Assembly (NCBI RefSeq): GCF_026153295.1
Contig: NZ_CP110615.1
Location: 1,054,001-1,118,000 of the forward strand
DNA length: 64,000 nt
Reading direction: 5' to 3'
Source: Rhodococcus antarcticus
GTDB lineage: Bacteria > Actinomycetota > Actinomycetes > Mycobacteriales > Mycobacteriaceae
Below, one piece after another: positions 17,036-26,808 of the stretch. The notes under the pieces are model-generated. The model saw nothing but the letters and a program-made list of their open reading frames with translations. It had not been told where the DNA came from and ran no database searches. Each line of letters begins with the position of its first letter. Within the stretch, counting starts at the first letter, position 1. The translations under genes were made by a program, and so were the position numbers.

Positions 17036-17815
17036 TCAGTGACTCAGGATCTTCGAGAGGAAGTCCTTGGCCCGGTCGCTGCTCGGGTGGGCGAAGAACT
17101 CGTCCGGGGTGGCCTGCTCGACGATCTGGCCGGCGTCCATGAACACCACTCGGTCGGCGGCCCGGCGGGCGAAGCCCATCTCGTGGGTCACCACCACCAT
17201 CGTCATGCCGTCCTTGGCCAGCTGGGTCATCACGTCGAGGACCTCGTTGATCATCTCCGGGTCGAGCGCCGAGGTGGGCTCGTCGAAGAGGATGACCTTG
17301 GGTTCCATGGCCAGGGCCCGGGCGATGGCGACGCGCTGCTGCTGACCACCGGAGAGCTGGGCGGGGAGCTTGTCGGCCTGGCTGGCGATGCCCACCCGCT
17401 CGAGCAGGGCGAGCCCCGCGGTGCGGGCCGCCGCCTTGTCCCTGCCGCGGACCTTGATCGGCCCGAGGGTGACGTTCTCCAGGATGGTCTTGTGCGCGAA
17501 CAGGTTGAACGACTGGAAGACCATGCCGACCTCGGAGCGCAGCGCGGCCAGCGCCTTGCCCTCCTCCGGCAGCGGGGTGCCGTCCACCGTGATCGACCCC
17601 GAGTCGATGGTCTCGAGCCGGTTGATGGTGCGACACAGCGTGGACTTGCCGGAGCCGGACGGGCCGATGACCACCAGGACCTCGCCCGCGTGCACCGTGA
17701 GGTCGATGTCGCGGAGCACGTGCAGGTCGCCGTAGTGCTTGTTGACCGCCGACAGCACCACGAGCGGGGCTCCCGGGGGCGCGACGGGCTGCTTGCTCAG
17801 GTCCGACTGCGTCAT
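17036..17815 (-). CDS. gluA: Glutamate-type ABC transporter ATPase (GluA)
   Basis: This 259-aa cytoplasmic ATPase energises uptake. It carries Walker [10 protein letters not shown], a Q-loop at [12 protein letters not shown], the signature LSGGQQQR, Walker [13 protein letters not shown] and the H-loop [10 protein letters not shown]. The start ATG at 17815 gives MTQSDLSKQ and about 25 extra residues before the conserved [15 protein letters not shown] on the minus strand lies 7 bases before this ATG as a possible -10. The gene opens the gluABCD operon and is divergent from miaB across 88 bases. Confidence 0.94.
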   Translation of the reverse strand: MTQSDLSKQPVAPPGAPLVVLSAVNKHYGDLHVLRDIDLTVHAGEVLVVIGPSGSGKSTLCRTINRLETIDSGSITVDGTPLPEEGKALAALRSEVGMVFQSFNLFAHKTILENVTLGPIKVRGRDKAAARTAGLALLERVGIASQADKLPAQLSGGQQQRVAIARALAMEPKVILFDEPTSALDPEMINEVLDVMTQLAKDGMTMVVVTHEMGFARRAADRVVFMDAGQIVEQATPDEFFAHPSSDRAKDFLSKILSH

Positions 17816-17903
17816 GGGCGAGAAAACTACCCGGTAATCACTCCCCATCCGCGGTGGTCGACGAGTTGTACCCCAGTTGTGACCAGCGCCTAGCCTCGGA
17901 CCC

Positions 17904-19400
17904 GTGGAGCAGACGGCGGGCCAGCAGCAGATCAGGACGTACCAGGTGCGGACCTACGGCTGCCAGATGAACGTGCACGACTCCGAGCGCCTGGCGGGCC
18001 TGCTGGAGGACGCCGGGTACGCACGAGCAGAACCGGACGCGCAGGCCGACGTCGTCGTGTTCAACACCTGTGCGGTCCGCGAGAACGCCGACAACAAGCT
18101 GTACGGCAACCTCAGCCACCTGGCCCCGGCGAGGCGGGCGAACCCGGACATGCGCATCGCCGTCGGGGGGTGCCTGGCCCAGAAGGACCGCGAGACGATC
18201 GTGGCCAAGGCCCCGTGGGTGGACGTCGTGTTCGGCACCCACAACATCGGTTCGCTGCCGGCGCTGCTCGAGCGCTCGCGACACAACGACGAGGCGCAGG
18301 TGGAGATCCTCGAGGCGCTCGACGTGTTCCCCTCCAGCCTGCCCGCGCGCCGGGAGTCGAGCTACTCGGGGTGGGTCTCCATCTCGGTGGGCTGCAACAA
18401 CAGCTGCACGTTCTGCATCGTGCCCGCGCTGCGCGGGGTCGAGGTGGACCGCCGTCCGGCCGACGTGCTCGCCGAGGTGCGGGCGCTCGTCGCCGAGGGC
18501 GTGCTGGAGGTGACCCTGCTGGGTCAGAACGTCAACGCCTACGGCACCGGTCCGGGGGGCGTGGGCCAGGGTGCGTTCGCCGACCTGCTCCGTGCGTGTG
18601 GCGAGGTCGAGGGGCTGGAGCGGGTGCGCTTCACGTCGCCGCACCCGAGGGACTTCACCGACGACGTGATCGCGGCGATGGCGCAGACCCCGAACGTCAT
18701 GCCGCAGCTGCACATGCCGCTGCAGTCCGGCTCCGACCGGGTGCTGCGGTCGATGCGCCGGTCCTACCGCAGCGAGCGCTACCTCGGCATCCTCGACCGG
18801 GTGCGCGAGGCGATGCCGCACGCGGCGATCACCACCGACGTCATCGTTGGATTCCCCGGCGAGACCGAGGAGGACTTCCAGGCCACCCTGGACGTCGTGC
18901 GGGCGTCGCGGTTCACCAACGCGTTCACCTTCCAGTACTCGCCGCGACCGGGCACCCCGGCCGCGGGGATGGGTGACCAGGTGCCCAAGGAGGTCGTGGG
19001 GGAGCGGTACGTGCGGCTGACCACGCTGCAGGACGAGATGGCGCTGGCGGGCAACCGTGAGCTCGTGGGGACCGAGGTCGAGCTGCTGGTGGCCGCCGGC
19101 GAGGGCCGCAAGGACGTGCACACGGCGCGGATGAGCGGCCGGGCGCGTGACGGGCGGCTGGTGCACTTCGTGCCCGGCGAGCGCGCGGTGCGCCCGGGTG
19201 ACGTGGTCACCACCGTGGTGACGCACGCCGCACCCCACCACCTCGTCGCGGACGCCGTGCTGGTCGGGCACCGCCGCACGCGGGCCGGTGACCTGCACGA
19301 GGCCGGTGCCCGCCCCCGCACCGCCGGGGTGGGGCTGGGGCTGCCGACGGTGGGGGCGCCGAGCACGCCCGTGGCGGCCGCGGGAGGATGTGGGGCATGA
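17904..19400 (+). CDS. miaB: tRNA-2-methylthio-N6-dimethylallyladenosine synthase (MiaB)
   Basis: MiaB is a radical-SAM methylthiotransferase that acts on i6A37 of tRNAs reading UNN codons. The N-terminal UPF0004 domain holds three cluster cysteines (TYGCQMN at Cys20, [18 protein letters not shown]). The radical SAM motif is CNNSCTFC (Cys164, Cys168, Cys171). A TRAM domain lies near residues 375-445, followed by a variable Pro/Gly-rich tail. TAGCCT (17891-17896) lies seven bases before GTG 17904, fitting a leaderless mRNA. The substrate-making enzyme MiaA is encoded 2.5 kb downstream. Confidence 0.97.
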   Translation: MEQTAGQQQIRTYQVRTYGCQMNVHDSERLAGLLEDAGYARAEPDAQADVVVFNTCAVRENADNKLYGNLSHLAPARRANPDMRIAVGGCLAQKDRETIVAKAPWVDVVFGTHNIGSLPALLERSRHNDEAQVEILEALDVFPSSLPARRESSYSGWVSISVGCNNSCTFCIVPALRGVEVDRRPADVLAEVRALVAEGVLEVTLLGQNVNAYGTGPGGVGQGAFADLLRACGEVEGLERVRFTSPHPRDFTDDVIAAMAQTPNVMPQLHMPLQSGSDRVLRSMRRSYRSERYLGILDRVREAMPHAAITTDVIVGFPGETEEDFQATLDVVRASRFTNAFTFQYSPRPGTPAAGMGDQVPKEVVGERYVRLTTLQDEMALAGNRELVGTEVELLVAAGEGRKDVHTARMSGRARDGRLVHFVPGERAVRPGDVVTTVVTHAAPHHLVADAVLVGHRRTRAGDLHEAGARPRTAGVGLGLPTVGAPSTPVAAAGGCGA

Positions 19401-19933
19401 GCGAGGACCTGCACCCCGACACCCACGCCGAGCTCGAGGAGGTGGAGCGCAAGGTCGCGCGCGAGCTCGAGCCCGGCATCCGCGGGGTGGGCATCGCGGG
19501 CGCCCTCCTCGTCCTCATCGTGGCCATGCTCCTGCCGCACACCGGTGGCGCCTCGGGCTGGGACGTCCTGCTGCTCGACGCGAGCGCCCGGGCGGAGGAC
19601 GTCCGGCTGCCCTCGCGCCTGTTCGTGGGCGGTGCCGTTCTGTTCACGGTGGTGGTCACGGCGCTGGCGCTGCTGACCCGTCGGTGGGCGCTGGCCTGGG
19701 TGGCGGCGGCCGGGAGCGGGCTGACGTCGCTGTTCGGCCTGCTGGCCGTGTGGTCGCGGCAGACGGTCGGCATCGGGGCCACGGGCGCCGGTCCCGGGGT
19801 GGGCCTGGTCCTCACCTGGATCGTGGTGCTGGTGGTGACGTTCAACTGGCTGCGCCTGGTGTGGACCCAGGTGCCGTCCTCGCGCACGCAGCGCGAGGCG
19901 GAGTTCACCCCGAAGCTGCTCCTCGACGACTGA
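19397..19933 (+). CDS. Conserved membrane protein (Rv2732c-like)
   Basis: This 178-aa protein has an acidic N-terminus ([24 protein letters not shown]) and four hydrophobic segments, with a pair of Arg residues between helices 2 and 3. The layout and its place after miaB match mycobacterial Rv2732c, a conserved membrane protein of unknown function (recalled). ATG 19397 overlaps the miaB TGA (ATGA) and has GGGAGG nine bases upstream; ATG 19388 is a less likely start. It is convergent with the DUF1330-like gene. Confidence 0.75.
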   Translation: MSEDLHPDTHAELEEVERKVARELEPGIRGVGIAGALLVLIVAMLLPHTGGASGWDVLLLDASARAEDVRLPSRLFVGGAVLFTVVVTALALLTRRWALAWVAAAGSGLTSLFGLLAVWSRQTVGIGATGAGPGVGLVLTWIVVLVVTFNWLRLVWTQVPSSRTQREAEFTPKLLLDD

Positions 19934-19949
19934 GCACCCGCCGGGCCCG

Positions 19950-20288
19950 TCAGGGGCGCAGCAGGGGGCGCAGGTCGTCGAGCCGGTCGAACAGGTGCCA
20001 GACGTACGACGACGCCCCGGCCTCGCGGTGCGGGTGCAGGTCGGCCAGGTCCGGATCGTCCCGGTAGCCCTGGAAGGCCGCGGCCGAGGACCACTCGACG
20101 ACGATCATGACCTGGCGGGGGGTGACGTCGCCGTGGACCGCCTCCCGGAACCGCCCGAGGGCCACCACCCGCCCGCCGTGCCCGACCACCGCCGCCGCCG
20201 AGCGACGCGAGTAGGCCAGGTACTCGTCGCGGTCGGCGACGTCGAACAGGTTGAGCGCGTAGACCGGCGCGTCGTCCCCGGTGCTCAT
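19950..20288 (-). CDS. DUF1330-like dimeric alpha/beta-barrel protein
   Basis: This 112-aa soluble protein has features of the ferredoxin-like dimeric barrel family: [30 protein letters not shown] and [20 protein letters not shown]. Such proteins may act on small ligands, but no catalytic residue can be named here. The start ATG at 20288 overlaps the stop of the DUF349 gene (ATGA), so it is the second gene of a coupled pair. Confidence 0.7.
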   Translation of the reverse strand: MSTGDDAPVYALNLFDVADRDEYLAYSRRSAAAVVGHGGRVVALGRFREAVHGDVTPRQVMIVVEWSSAAAFQGYRDDPDLADLHPHREAGASSYVWHLFDRLDDLRPLLRP

Positions 20289-21697
20289 GCGCCGCCCACC
20301 GCGCCCTCGGCGGCGTCGGCCCACTCGCGCCACTGCGCGGCCTGCGCCTCGGCCTCGAGCGCCCGCTTCTCCTTGCCCGCCGCACGGGCCTTGGCGGCCT
20401 GCTCCTCGAACGCGCGCACCCGCTCGCGGAACTGCGCCGCCCGGGCCTCCGCCTCGGGGTCGGTGCGCGTCCACCGGGCCTCGTCGGCCCCGCGGACCGT
20501 GTCCTCCACCGTCCGCATGCGGGCCTCGAGCGCCTGCACGAGCTCGCGCGGCACCTTGCCGACGGCGTCCCAGCGCTCCTGCACCGAGCGGAGCGCCGCC
20601 TTGGCCTGGTCCAGCCCGCGCGCCGGGTCGATCGTCTCCGCCTCCGCGAGCAGGGCCTGCTTCGCCTCACCGTTGGCGCCGAACTCCGCGTCGCGCTCAC
20701 CGGCCGCGGCGTTGCGCGCGGCGAAGAAGCGGTCCTGGGCGTCCTTGAACTGGGCCCACAGCGCGTCGTCGGCCTCGCGGGGCGCCCGACCGGCGGCCTT
20801 CCACTCCGCCATCAGGTCGCGGAACTGGCCGGCGGTGGCTCCGAAGTCCGTGGAGGTCGACAACGCCTCGGCCTGGGCGACGAGCTCGTCCTTGCGGGTG
20901 CGGGCCACCGCGCGCTCGCGGTCGAGGTCGGCGAAGTGCGCTCCGCGCCGACGGTTGAACGCCTCCCTCGCCTTGGAGTAGCGCTTCCACAGGGCGTCGT
21001 CGGTCTTGCGGTCGATCCCCCGGATGGTCTTCCACTCCTCGAGGATCTCCCGCAGCCGGTCGCCGGCGGCCTTCCACTGGGTCGACTCGGTGCCGAGCTG
21101 CTCCGCCTCCACGGCGAGCGCCTCCTTGTGGGCGGCCTGCTCCGCCCGGGCCGCCTCCTTCTGCTCCTTCGCAGCCGCAGCGGCAACCTCGGTGGCAGCG
21201 AGCACGGCCTCGAGGCGGGTGCCGAGGGTGGCGACGTCGCCGACCACCGCGGCGGTGGGCAGCCCGTCGAGCAGCGTGCGGGCCGACTCCTGGGTCTGCC
21301 GGGCGTCGCCACCGCCCGAGGCCAGGCGCTTCTCCAGGATCGTGACCTCGGTCGCGAGGTCGTCGAAGCGGCGACCGAAGTGGGCCAGGCCCTCTGCGGG
21401 CTCACCGGCCTGCCAGGACCCGACCTGGCGCTCGCCCTCGGTGGTTCTCAGCCAGACCCCGCCGTCCTCGTCGACCCGACCGAACGCGCTCGGGTCGCTC
21501 GTCGGTGCGGCGGTGGCGGGCCGTGCCGCCGGGGCACCGGGGCGGGGGGCACCCGGGCGGGGCCCGCCGGGGCGCGGTCCGGGGCGGGGGGCGGGGGCCG
21601 GGGCGGGCGTGCTCTCGGACTCCGGGGCGTCGGTCACGACCTCGGCCGACGTGGCCTCCTCGCTCGTCGTGCCCTGCTCGGTCGTGTCCTCGCTCAT
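20285..21697 (-). CDS. DUF349 repeat protein (Rv2731-like)
   Basis: This 470-aa protein is highly charged and helical. The first 75 residues are acidic then Pro/Gly/Arg-rich and probably disordered. The rest holds several DUF349 repeats, recognisable by recurring [39 protein letters not shown] and [17 protein letters not shown]. In mycobacteria Rv2731 occupies the equivalent place near miaA and miaB. The family function is unclear; coiled-coil or RNA/ribosome-associated roles have been suggested. ATG 21697 is the natural start. Confidence 0.85.
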   Translation of the reverse strand: MSEDTTEQGTTSEEATSAEVVTDAPESESTPAPAPAPRPGPRPGGPRPGAPRPGAPAARPATAAPTSDPSAFGRVDEDGGVWLRTTEGERQVGSWQAGEPAEGLAHFGRRFDDLATEVTILEKRLASGGGDARQTQESARTLLDGLPTAAVVGDVATLGTRLEAVLAATEVAAAAAKEQKEAARAEQAAHKEALAVEAEQLGTESTQWKAAGDRLREILEEWKTIRGIDRKTDDALWKRYSKAREAFNRRRGAHFADLDRERAVARTRKDELVAQAEALSTSTDFGATAGQFRDLMAEWKAAGRAPREADDALWAQFKDAQDRFFAARNAAAGERDAEFGANGEAKQALLAEAETIDPARGLDQAKAALRSVQERWDAVGKVPRELVQALEARMRTVEDTVRGADEARWTRTDPEAEARAAQFRERVRAFEEQAAKARAAGKEKRALEAEAQAAQWREWADAAEGAVGGA

Positions 21698-21826
21698 CGG
21701 TGCCTCGTCCCTGCCGCGCGCCACGGCTGCCAGTCGCTCCACCCCGCGGTGCCGCTGAGGGTGCTGGCGGACATTCAAACAGGTTCGGCGTCGGCAGGGA
21801 CACCGACAGCGGCCGTCGGGGTGCAC

Positions 21827-21891
21827 TACCGTTGGCTCCCGTGCTGACGACGGACGTGGCGGTGCCCCCACCGGCGGTCCGGCGGCGGTGA
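21827..21891 (+). promoter_or_regulatory. miaA promoter and 16-codon overlapping leader frame
   Basis: TACCGT (21827-21832) is a -10-like element eight bases before GTG 21841. That GTG opens a 16-codon frame, [16 protein letters not shown], whose TGA (21889-21891) overlaps the miaA GTG as GTGA. The mRNA may therefore be leaderless for the peptide, with miaA translated by coupling. The peptide ends PPPAVRRR, including a Pro triplet. Confidence 0.5.
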
Positions 21892-22799
21892 CGGCAGTGC
21901 CGGTGCGGCCCGTGGCGGTGGTCGGCCCCACGGCCACCGGGAAGTCTGATCTCGGCCTGGAGCTGGCGGTGCGCCTGGGCGGCGAGGTGGTCAACGTCGA
22001 CGCCGCGCAGCTCTACCGCGGGATGGACGTGGGCACGGCCAAGACCCCCCTCGCGCAGCGCCGCGGCGTGGTGCACCACCAGCTCGACGTGCTCGCCGTG
22101 ACGGACCTGGCCTCCGTGGCGCACTACCAGCAGGCGGCGCGCGCGGACGTGGACGGCCTGCTCGCCCGCGGCGTTGTCCCGGTGCTGGTGGGCGGCTCCG
22201 GGCTGTACGTGCAGGCACTGCTCGACGAGCTGCGCTTCCCGGCCACCGACCCCGTGGTGCGCGCACGCTGGGAGGCCGAGCTCGCCGAGCGCGGCAGCGG
22301 GGCCCTGCACGCCGAGCTCGGACGGGTCGACCCCGTGGCCGCGGCCAAGGTGCTGCCCAGCGACGGCCGCCGCGTCGTGCGCGCCCTCGAGGTCGTCGAG
22401 CTGACCGGACAGCCGTTCAGCGCCTCCGCCCCCCGCGTCGGCACCCCGAGGTGGGACACCGTGCTCGTGGGCGTGGACCGGGACACCATCGAGCTCGACG
22501 CACGCATCGAGGCCCGCACCGCCGCGATGTTCGACGGCGGGCTGGTCGCCGAGGTCGAGCACCTGGTGGGCTGCGGCCTGCGCGAGGGCGTGACAGCGCG
22601 GCGGGCCCTGGGGTACGCGCAGGTGCTGGACCTGCTCGACGGCGTGCACGACGAGGGGGAGGCCCGCCGCTCCACCGCGGCCGGCACCCGTCGCTTCGTC
22701 CGCCGGCAGCGCTCGTGGTTCCGCCGCGACGCCCGGGTGCACTGGTTCGACGCCGCGCGGGCGGACCTCGTCGACGCGGTGCTCGATACGCTGCGCTGA
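21888..22799 (+). CDS. miaA: tRNA dimethylallyltransferase (MiaA)
   Basis: MiaA transfers a dimethylallyl group from DMAPP to A37 of tRNAs, giving i6A, which MiaB then methylthiolates. The 303-aa protein has the P-loop GPTATGKS (13-20), [28 protein letters not shown] and [16 protein letters not shown], all family signatures. Its C-terminus has [14 protein letters not shown], the tRNA-contacting segment. The start GTG at 21888 overlaps the end of a possible leader peptide. The stop and the next gene's ATG overlap by one base (TGATG). Confidence 0.97.
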   Translation: MTAVPVRPVAVVGPTATGKSDLGLELAVRLGGEVVNVDAAQLYRGMDVGTAKTPLAQRRGVVHHQLDVLAVTDLASVAHYQQAARADVDGLLARGVVPVLVGGSGLYVQALLDELRFPATDPVVRARWEAELAERGSGALHAELGRVDPVAAAKVLPSDGRRVVRALEVVELTGQPFSASAPRVGTPRWDTVLVGVDRDTIELDARIEARTAAMFDGGLVAEVEHLVGCGLREGVTARRALGYAQVLDLLDGVHDEGEARRSTAAGTRRFVRRQRSWFRRDARVHWFDAARADLVDAVLDTLR

Positions 22800-23554
22800 T
22801 GGAGGTCGCGCGTGGTCAGTCGGGCGTGCAGTCGGTGGACCGCGCGTTCACGCTGCTCGAGCTGCTGGCCGACGCCGGGGGGCGCGCGACGCTCGGCGAG
22901 CTGGCCGCGGCGTCCGGGCTGCCCGCGCCCACCATCCACCGGCTGCTGCGCACGCTCGTCGCCGGCGGCCACCTGCGGCAGGAGCCGTCCCGGGCCTACG
23001 CGCTGGGCCCGCGCCTGGTCAGGCTGGGGGAGGGTGCCGGGCGGCTGCTCGGCTCCTGGGTGCACCCGGCGCTGACCGAGCTCGTGGAGGTCACCGGCGA
23101 GACGGCGAACATGGCCGTGCTGGAGGGCGACCGCGTGGTGTACCTGGCGCAGGTGCCTAGCAAGCACGCCATGCGGATGTTCACCGAGGTCGGACGCCGG
23201 GTGCCGGTGCACTGCACGGCCGTGGGCAAGGCGCTCGTCGCTCAGCTCTCCGAGGCTGACGTGCGGGCGATCGTGGCGCGGGCCGGCATGCCGGCGCAGA
23301 CCCCGAACACGTTGACGGAGCCGGCGGCGCTGCTGGCCCACCTGGAGCAGGTCCGCAGGCAGGGCTTCGCGACCGACGAGGCCGAGCAGGAGCTGGGCGT
23401 GCGCTGCGTGGCGGTGCCCGTGCTCGACGGCCCGGCCCGGGTGGCGCTGTCGGTCTCCGGGCCCGACGCGCGCTTCACCCCGGCGGCGCGGGACCGGGTG
23501 GTCCCCGAGATGCAGCGCGTGGCCACCGAGCTGGCGCGGATCAGCCGGGCGTGA
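22799..23554 (+). CDS. IclR-family transcriptional regulator
   Basis: This 251-aa regulator has an N-terminal winged helix-turn-helix (SVDRAFTLLELLADAGGRATLGELAAASGLPAPTIHR shortened here to its key parts: SVDRAFTLLELL and LPAPTIHRLLRTL) and a C-terminal IclR effector domain with VHCTAVGKALVA and ELGVRCVAVPVLD. Its ATG overlaps the miaA stop, so it is probably co-transcribed. It converges on the lactate permease of the glcDEF operon across a shared terminator. Regulation of that operon is a reasonable guess but not shown. Confidence 0.9.
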   Translation: MEVARGQSGVQSVDRAFTLLELLADAGGRATLGELAAASGLPAPTIHRLLRTLVAGGHLRQEPSRAYALGPRLVRLGEGAGRLLGSWVHPALTELVEVTGETANMAVLEGDRVVYLAQVPSKHAMRMFTEVGRRVPVHCTAVGKALVAQLSEADVRAIVARAGMPAQTPNTLTEPAALLAHLEQVRRQGFATDEAEQELGVRCVAVPVLDGPARVALSVSGPDARFTPAARDRVVPEMQRVATELARISRA

Positions 23555-23693
23555 CCCCCGGGTCCGGGGGGTGGGGTTCGGTCCACCGGGGCGCGGTGGC
23601 CGCGTCTACCTGATCACCGGGTCGAGGCGGTCCGCGACCGCCGCACCGGCGGCCGCTGTGCCACGGGCCCGCCGAGGGCATCGGACCGTCGAG

Positions 23694-23733
23694 CACCCGG
23701 ACCCAGGCCACGACGGTGGCCTGGGTCCGGGTG
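23694..23733. terminator. Perfect 18-bp bidirectional terminator hairpin
   Basis: Arms 23694-23711 and 23716-23733 are perfectly complementary with the loop GACG. The hairpin lies between the convergent iclR-family gene and the lactate permease gene and can end transcription from both sides. The rest of the 199-bp gap shows nothing else clear. Confidence 0.9.
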
Positions 23734-23753
23734 GCGACCTCCTGGCACGCGCG

Positions 23754-25421
23754 TCAGACCACCATCCAGCCCAGCACCGGGGTGGACTGCAGGTAGACCA
23801 GCACGCACATGAAGGCCAGGAACCCCAGGCTCCAGCCGACCACCTTCCGGAAGATGTCGCCCTCCTTGCCGGCGAGACCGACGGCCCCCGCCGCGATAGC
23901 GAGGTTCTGCGGGCTGATCATCTTGCCGAGCACCCCGCCGGCACCGTTCGCGGCTGCGGCGAGGACCGGGCTCATGCCCACCTGGTTGGCCGCGGAGACC
24001 TGCAGCGCTCCGAAGAGCGTGTTCGCCGAGGTGTCCGAGCCGGTCACGGCCACGCCGAGCCAGCCGAGCACCGGGGCGATCAGGGCGAACAACCCGCCCG
24101 CACCGGCCAGGAACAGTCCCAGCGACGCGGTCTGGCCCGACGCGTTCATGACGTAGGCCAGGGCCAGCACGCTCATCACCGTGATGATGGCGAACTTGAG
24201 CTGGACGTAGGTCGAGCCGTAGCGGGCGAGCGCCCGGGCCGGGGAGATGCCCAGCAGCGGGATGGTGATCAGCCCCGAGATGAGCAGCAGCGTGCCGGCG
24301 GCGGCGAGCCAGTCGAACTTGAACGTCTGCAGGCTCAGGGCCTTGCCCGCGGGATCGCGGACGTCCAGGCCCGGCCAGCCGAACTTCTCCGTGACCGAGC
24401 CGAGCGCGCTCTTGATCGCGGGGATCTGGGCCAGGCTGAACACGACGATGATGACGAGGTAGGGAGCGTAGGCCCGCAGCACGTTCGCGCGGGTCTCCGG
24501 CAGGACGTCGGTGCGCGTGCTGGTGGTGACGCCCCCTGCAACGGGCAGGCCACCATCGGCGGCGTCCTCCGCGGCGGCTGCGGCCCTCGCGTGCTCGACG
24601 GTGTACGGCTCCGACGGGCTCCACACCCGCAGCACCGCGACCACGGCGCCGGCCGAGAACAGGGCTGCGACGATGTCGGTGAGCGGCACGGACAGGAAGT
24701 TCGACGCGAGGTACTGCGTGATGGCGAAGGTGAACCCACAGGCCAGCGTGGCCGGCAGGGTGGCGCGGACGCCGCGCTTGCCGTCGACCAGGAACACCAG
24801 CACCAGCGGCACGAACACCGCGAGCACCGGGGTCTGCCGACCGGTCATGGCGCCGAGGTCGGCCACGGACAACCCGCTCGTGGTGGACAGCGCCGTGATC
24901 GGCGCGGCGAGCGCACCGAAGGCCACGGGAGCGGTGTTCGCGACCAGGGCCACGACGGCCGACTTCATGGGGCTCAGACCCAGCGCGATGAGCATCACCG
25001 AGGTGATGGCGACCGGGGTGCCGAAGCCGGCGAGGGCTTCCAGCAGGGCACCGAAGCAGAAGGCGATGATCACGGCCTGGATGCGCTGGTCGGAGCTGAC
25101 CCGGGCGAAGCTGCGCTGCAGGACGTCGAAGTGACCGGTCTCGACGGTCATGTTGTAGACCCAGATCGCGTTGATGACGATCCACAGGATGGGGAAGAAC
25201 CCGAAGACGGCGCCGAGGGTTCCGGACAGCAGGGCCTGACCCACGGGCATCGAGTAGACCGCGACGGCGACCACCAGCGACACCACTAGCGCCACCAGCG
25301 ACGCCTTCCACGCCGTCATCCGCAGGACGCCGAGCAGGATGAACAGCACGAGCAGGGGTAGCGCGGCGACCAGGGCGGTCAGCCCCAGCGAACCGAAGTG
25401 CTCGAGAACTTGGGTGTACAC
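23754..25421 (-). CDS. lldP: L-lactate/glycolate permease (LctP family)
   Basis: This 555-aa transporter has about 13 hydrophobic segments and matches the LctP family, which imports L-lactate, D-lactate and glycolate with protons. Typical stretches are FGALLEALAGFGTPVAITSV, GMSPVLAAAANGAGGVLGKM and SPQNLAIAAGAVGL. The GTG start at 25421 has GAGGAG close upstream. It is the last gene of the operon with glcD, glcE and glcF, so import and oxidation of a 2-hydroxy acid are linked. Confidence 0.9.
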   Translation of the reverse strand: MYTQVLEHFGSLGLTALVAALPLLVLFILLGVLRMTAWKASLVALVVSLVVAVAVYSMPVGQALLSGTLGAVFGFFPILWIVINAIWVYNMTVETGHFDVLQRSFARVSSDQRIQAVIIAFCFGALLEALAGFGTPVAITSVMLIALGLSPMKSAVVALVANTAPVAFGALAAPITALSTTSGLSVADLGAMTGRQTPVLAVFVPLVLVFLVDGKRGVRATLPATLACGFTFAITQYLASNFLSVPLTDIVAALFSAGAVVAVLRVWSPSEPYTVEHARAAAAAEDAADGGLPVAGGVTTSTRTDVLPETRANVLRAYAPYLVIIVVFSLAQIPAIKSALGSVTEKFGWPGLDVRDPAGKALSLQTFKFDWLAAAGTLLLISGLITIPLLGISPARALARYGSTYVQLKFAIITVMSVLALAYVMNASGQTASLGLFLAGAGGLFALIAPVLGWLGVAVTGSDTSANTLFGALQVSAANQVGMSPVLAAAANGAGGVLGKMISPQNLAIAAGAVGLAGKEGDIFRKVVGWSLGFLAFMCVLVYLQSTPVLGWMVV

Positions 25422-25467
25422 GGGTGCTCCTCGTCGTTGAGTGTCGTGCGGCCGGCGTCCTCGTCGC

Positions 25468-26808
25468 TCAGGCCAGCGGCACGCCCCGGATGGACGCGTC
25501 GAGGACCTCGACGGTGTGCGCGAGCCGGATCCGCCCGCCCGCCCGCTCGGTGGCGGTGGCGATCTGCATGAGGCAACCGGGGTTGGCGGTGATGAGCAGC
25601 TCGGCCCCGGTGGCGAGGACGTTGGCCGCCTTGCGGTCCCCGAGCTCGTCGGCCGGTCCGGGGTTGAGGATGTTGTAGACGCCCGCGGAGCCGCAGCACA
25701 GGCTGGCGTCGGCGATCTCGCGGACCTCGAGGCCGGGGATGGCCGCGAGCAGCTCGCGCGGCTGGCTGCGGATGCCCTGGGCGTGCGCGAGGTGACAGGC
25801 GTCGTGGTACGCGGCGACGGCGTCCACCGGGTGCCTCGGTGCCACCGTCCCGAGCTCGACCAGGATCTCGGAGACGTCGCGGACCTTGGCGGTGAAGGCC
25901 TGCGCGCGCTCGGCGTAGGTCGGGTCGTCGCGCAGGAGGTGGGCGTAGTCCTTCATCTGCGATCCGCAGCCGGCCGCGTTGACCACGACGTGGTCGACCC
26001 CGGCCGCGTCGAAGGTGTCGATCAGCGCCCGGGCGAAGGCCAGCCCCTCCTCCTCGCGGCCCATGTGCTCGCTCAGCGCCCCGCAGCAGCCCTGGGCCCT
26101 CGGGGTGATGACGTCGCAGCCCTCGGCTGACAGGACCCGCGCGGTGGCGGCGTTGACCCCCGGGAAGAAGGCGCTCTGCACGCAGCCGGTGAGCATCCCG
26201 ACCACGGCGCGCCGCTCACCCGTGGCCGCGGTGCGCACGGGGATGTCCTCCCGCTTGGACAGGGTCGGCGCGAGGGACTCCATCACCCGCAGCTGCGGGG
26301 CGATCCGCTCGAGCAGCCCGGATCGGCGCAGCAGCCGCGAGAGCGGGGTGGCCTGGTACAGGCGCAGCGGGCCGCGCAGCAGGTTCAGCCGCTTCGGGTA
26401 GGGGAACAGGCGGAAGATCGCCTCGCGCAGCAGCCGCTCGCTGCGGGGGCGTTCGTGGTGGCGCTCCACCTGGGCGCGGGTGGCCCCGATGAGCTTGTCG
26501 TACTGCACGCCCGAGGGGCACGAGGTGACGCACGCCATGCAGCCGAGGCAGGCGTCGAAGTGCCCGACCATGGTGTCGGTCATCGGGGCCCCCTCGAGCC
26601 CGGTCTTCATGAGGTGGATGCGCCCGCGCGGGGAGTCCATCTCCTCGCCCCACAGCGCGTAGGTGGGACAGCTGGGCAGGCAGAAGCCGCAGTGCACGCA
26701 GTCGTCGACGAGCTCTTCCGACGGCGGGTGGTGGTGGTCGAAGGCAGACCCGGTGTTCTCGGGAGGCTGGTGGCCCACCGCAGGTAGGCCCAGGTTCACG
26801 TCGGTCAT
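25468..26808 (-). CDS. glcF: Glycolate oxidase iron-sulfur subunit (GlcF)
   Basis: The 446-aa electron-transfer subunit of a membrane-associated 2-hydroxyacid oxidase has two ferredoxin-type clusters, CVHCGFCLPSCP and CLGCMACVTSCP, each followed by a proline. It also has two CCG domains, with GCCGALSEHMGRE and LCCGSAGVYNILNP. It should pass electrons from the flavin subunits to the respiratory chain. The ATG at 26808 overlaps the glcE stop by one base (TGATG). Glycolate versus lactate cannot be separated from sequence alone. Confidence 0.92.
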   Translation of the reverse strand: MTDVNLGLPAVGHQPPENTGSAFDHHHPPSEELVDDCVHCGFCLPSCPTYALWGEEMDSPRGRIHLMKTGLEGAPMTDTMVGHFDACLGCMACVTSCPSGVQYDKLIGATRAQVERHHERPRSERLLREAIFRLFPYPKRLNLLRGPLRLYQATPLSRLLRRSGLLERIAPQLRVMESLAPTLSKREDIPVRTAATGERRAVVGMLTGCVQSAFFPGVNAATARVLSAEGCDVITPRAQGCCGALSEHMGREEEGLAFARALIDTFDAAGVDHVVVNAAGCGSQMKDYAHLLRDDPTYAERAQAFTAKVRDVSEILVELGTVAPRHPVDAVAAYHDACHLAHAQGIRSQPRELLAAIPGLEVREIADASLCCGSAGVYNILNPGPADELGDRKAANVLATGAELLITANPGCLMQIATATERAGGRIRLAHTVEVLDASIRGVPLA

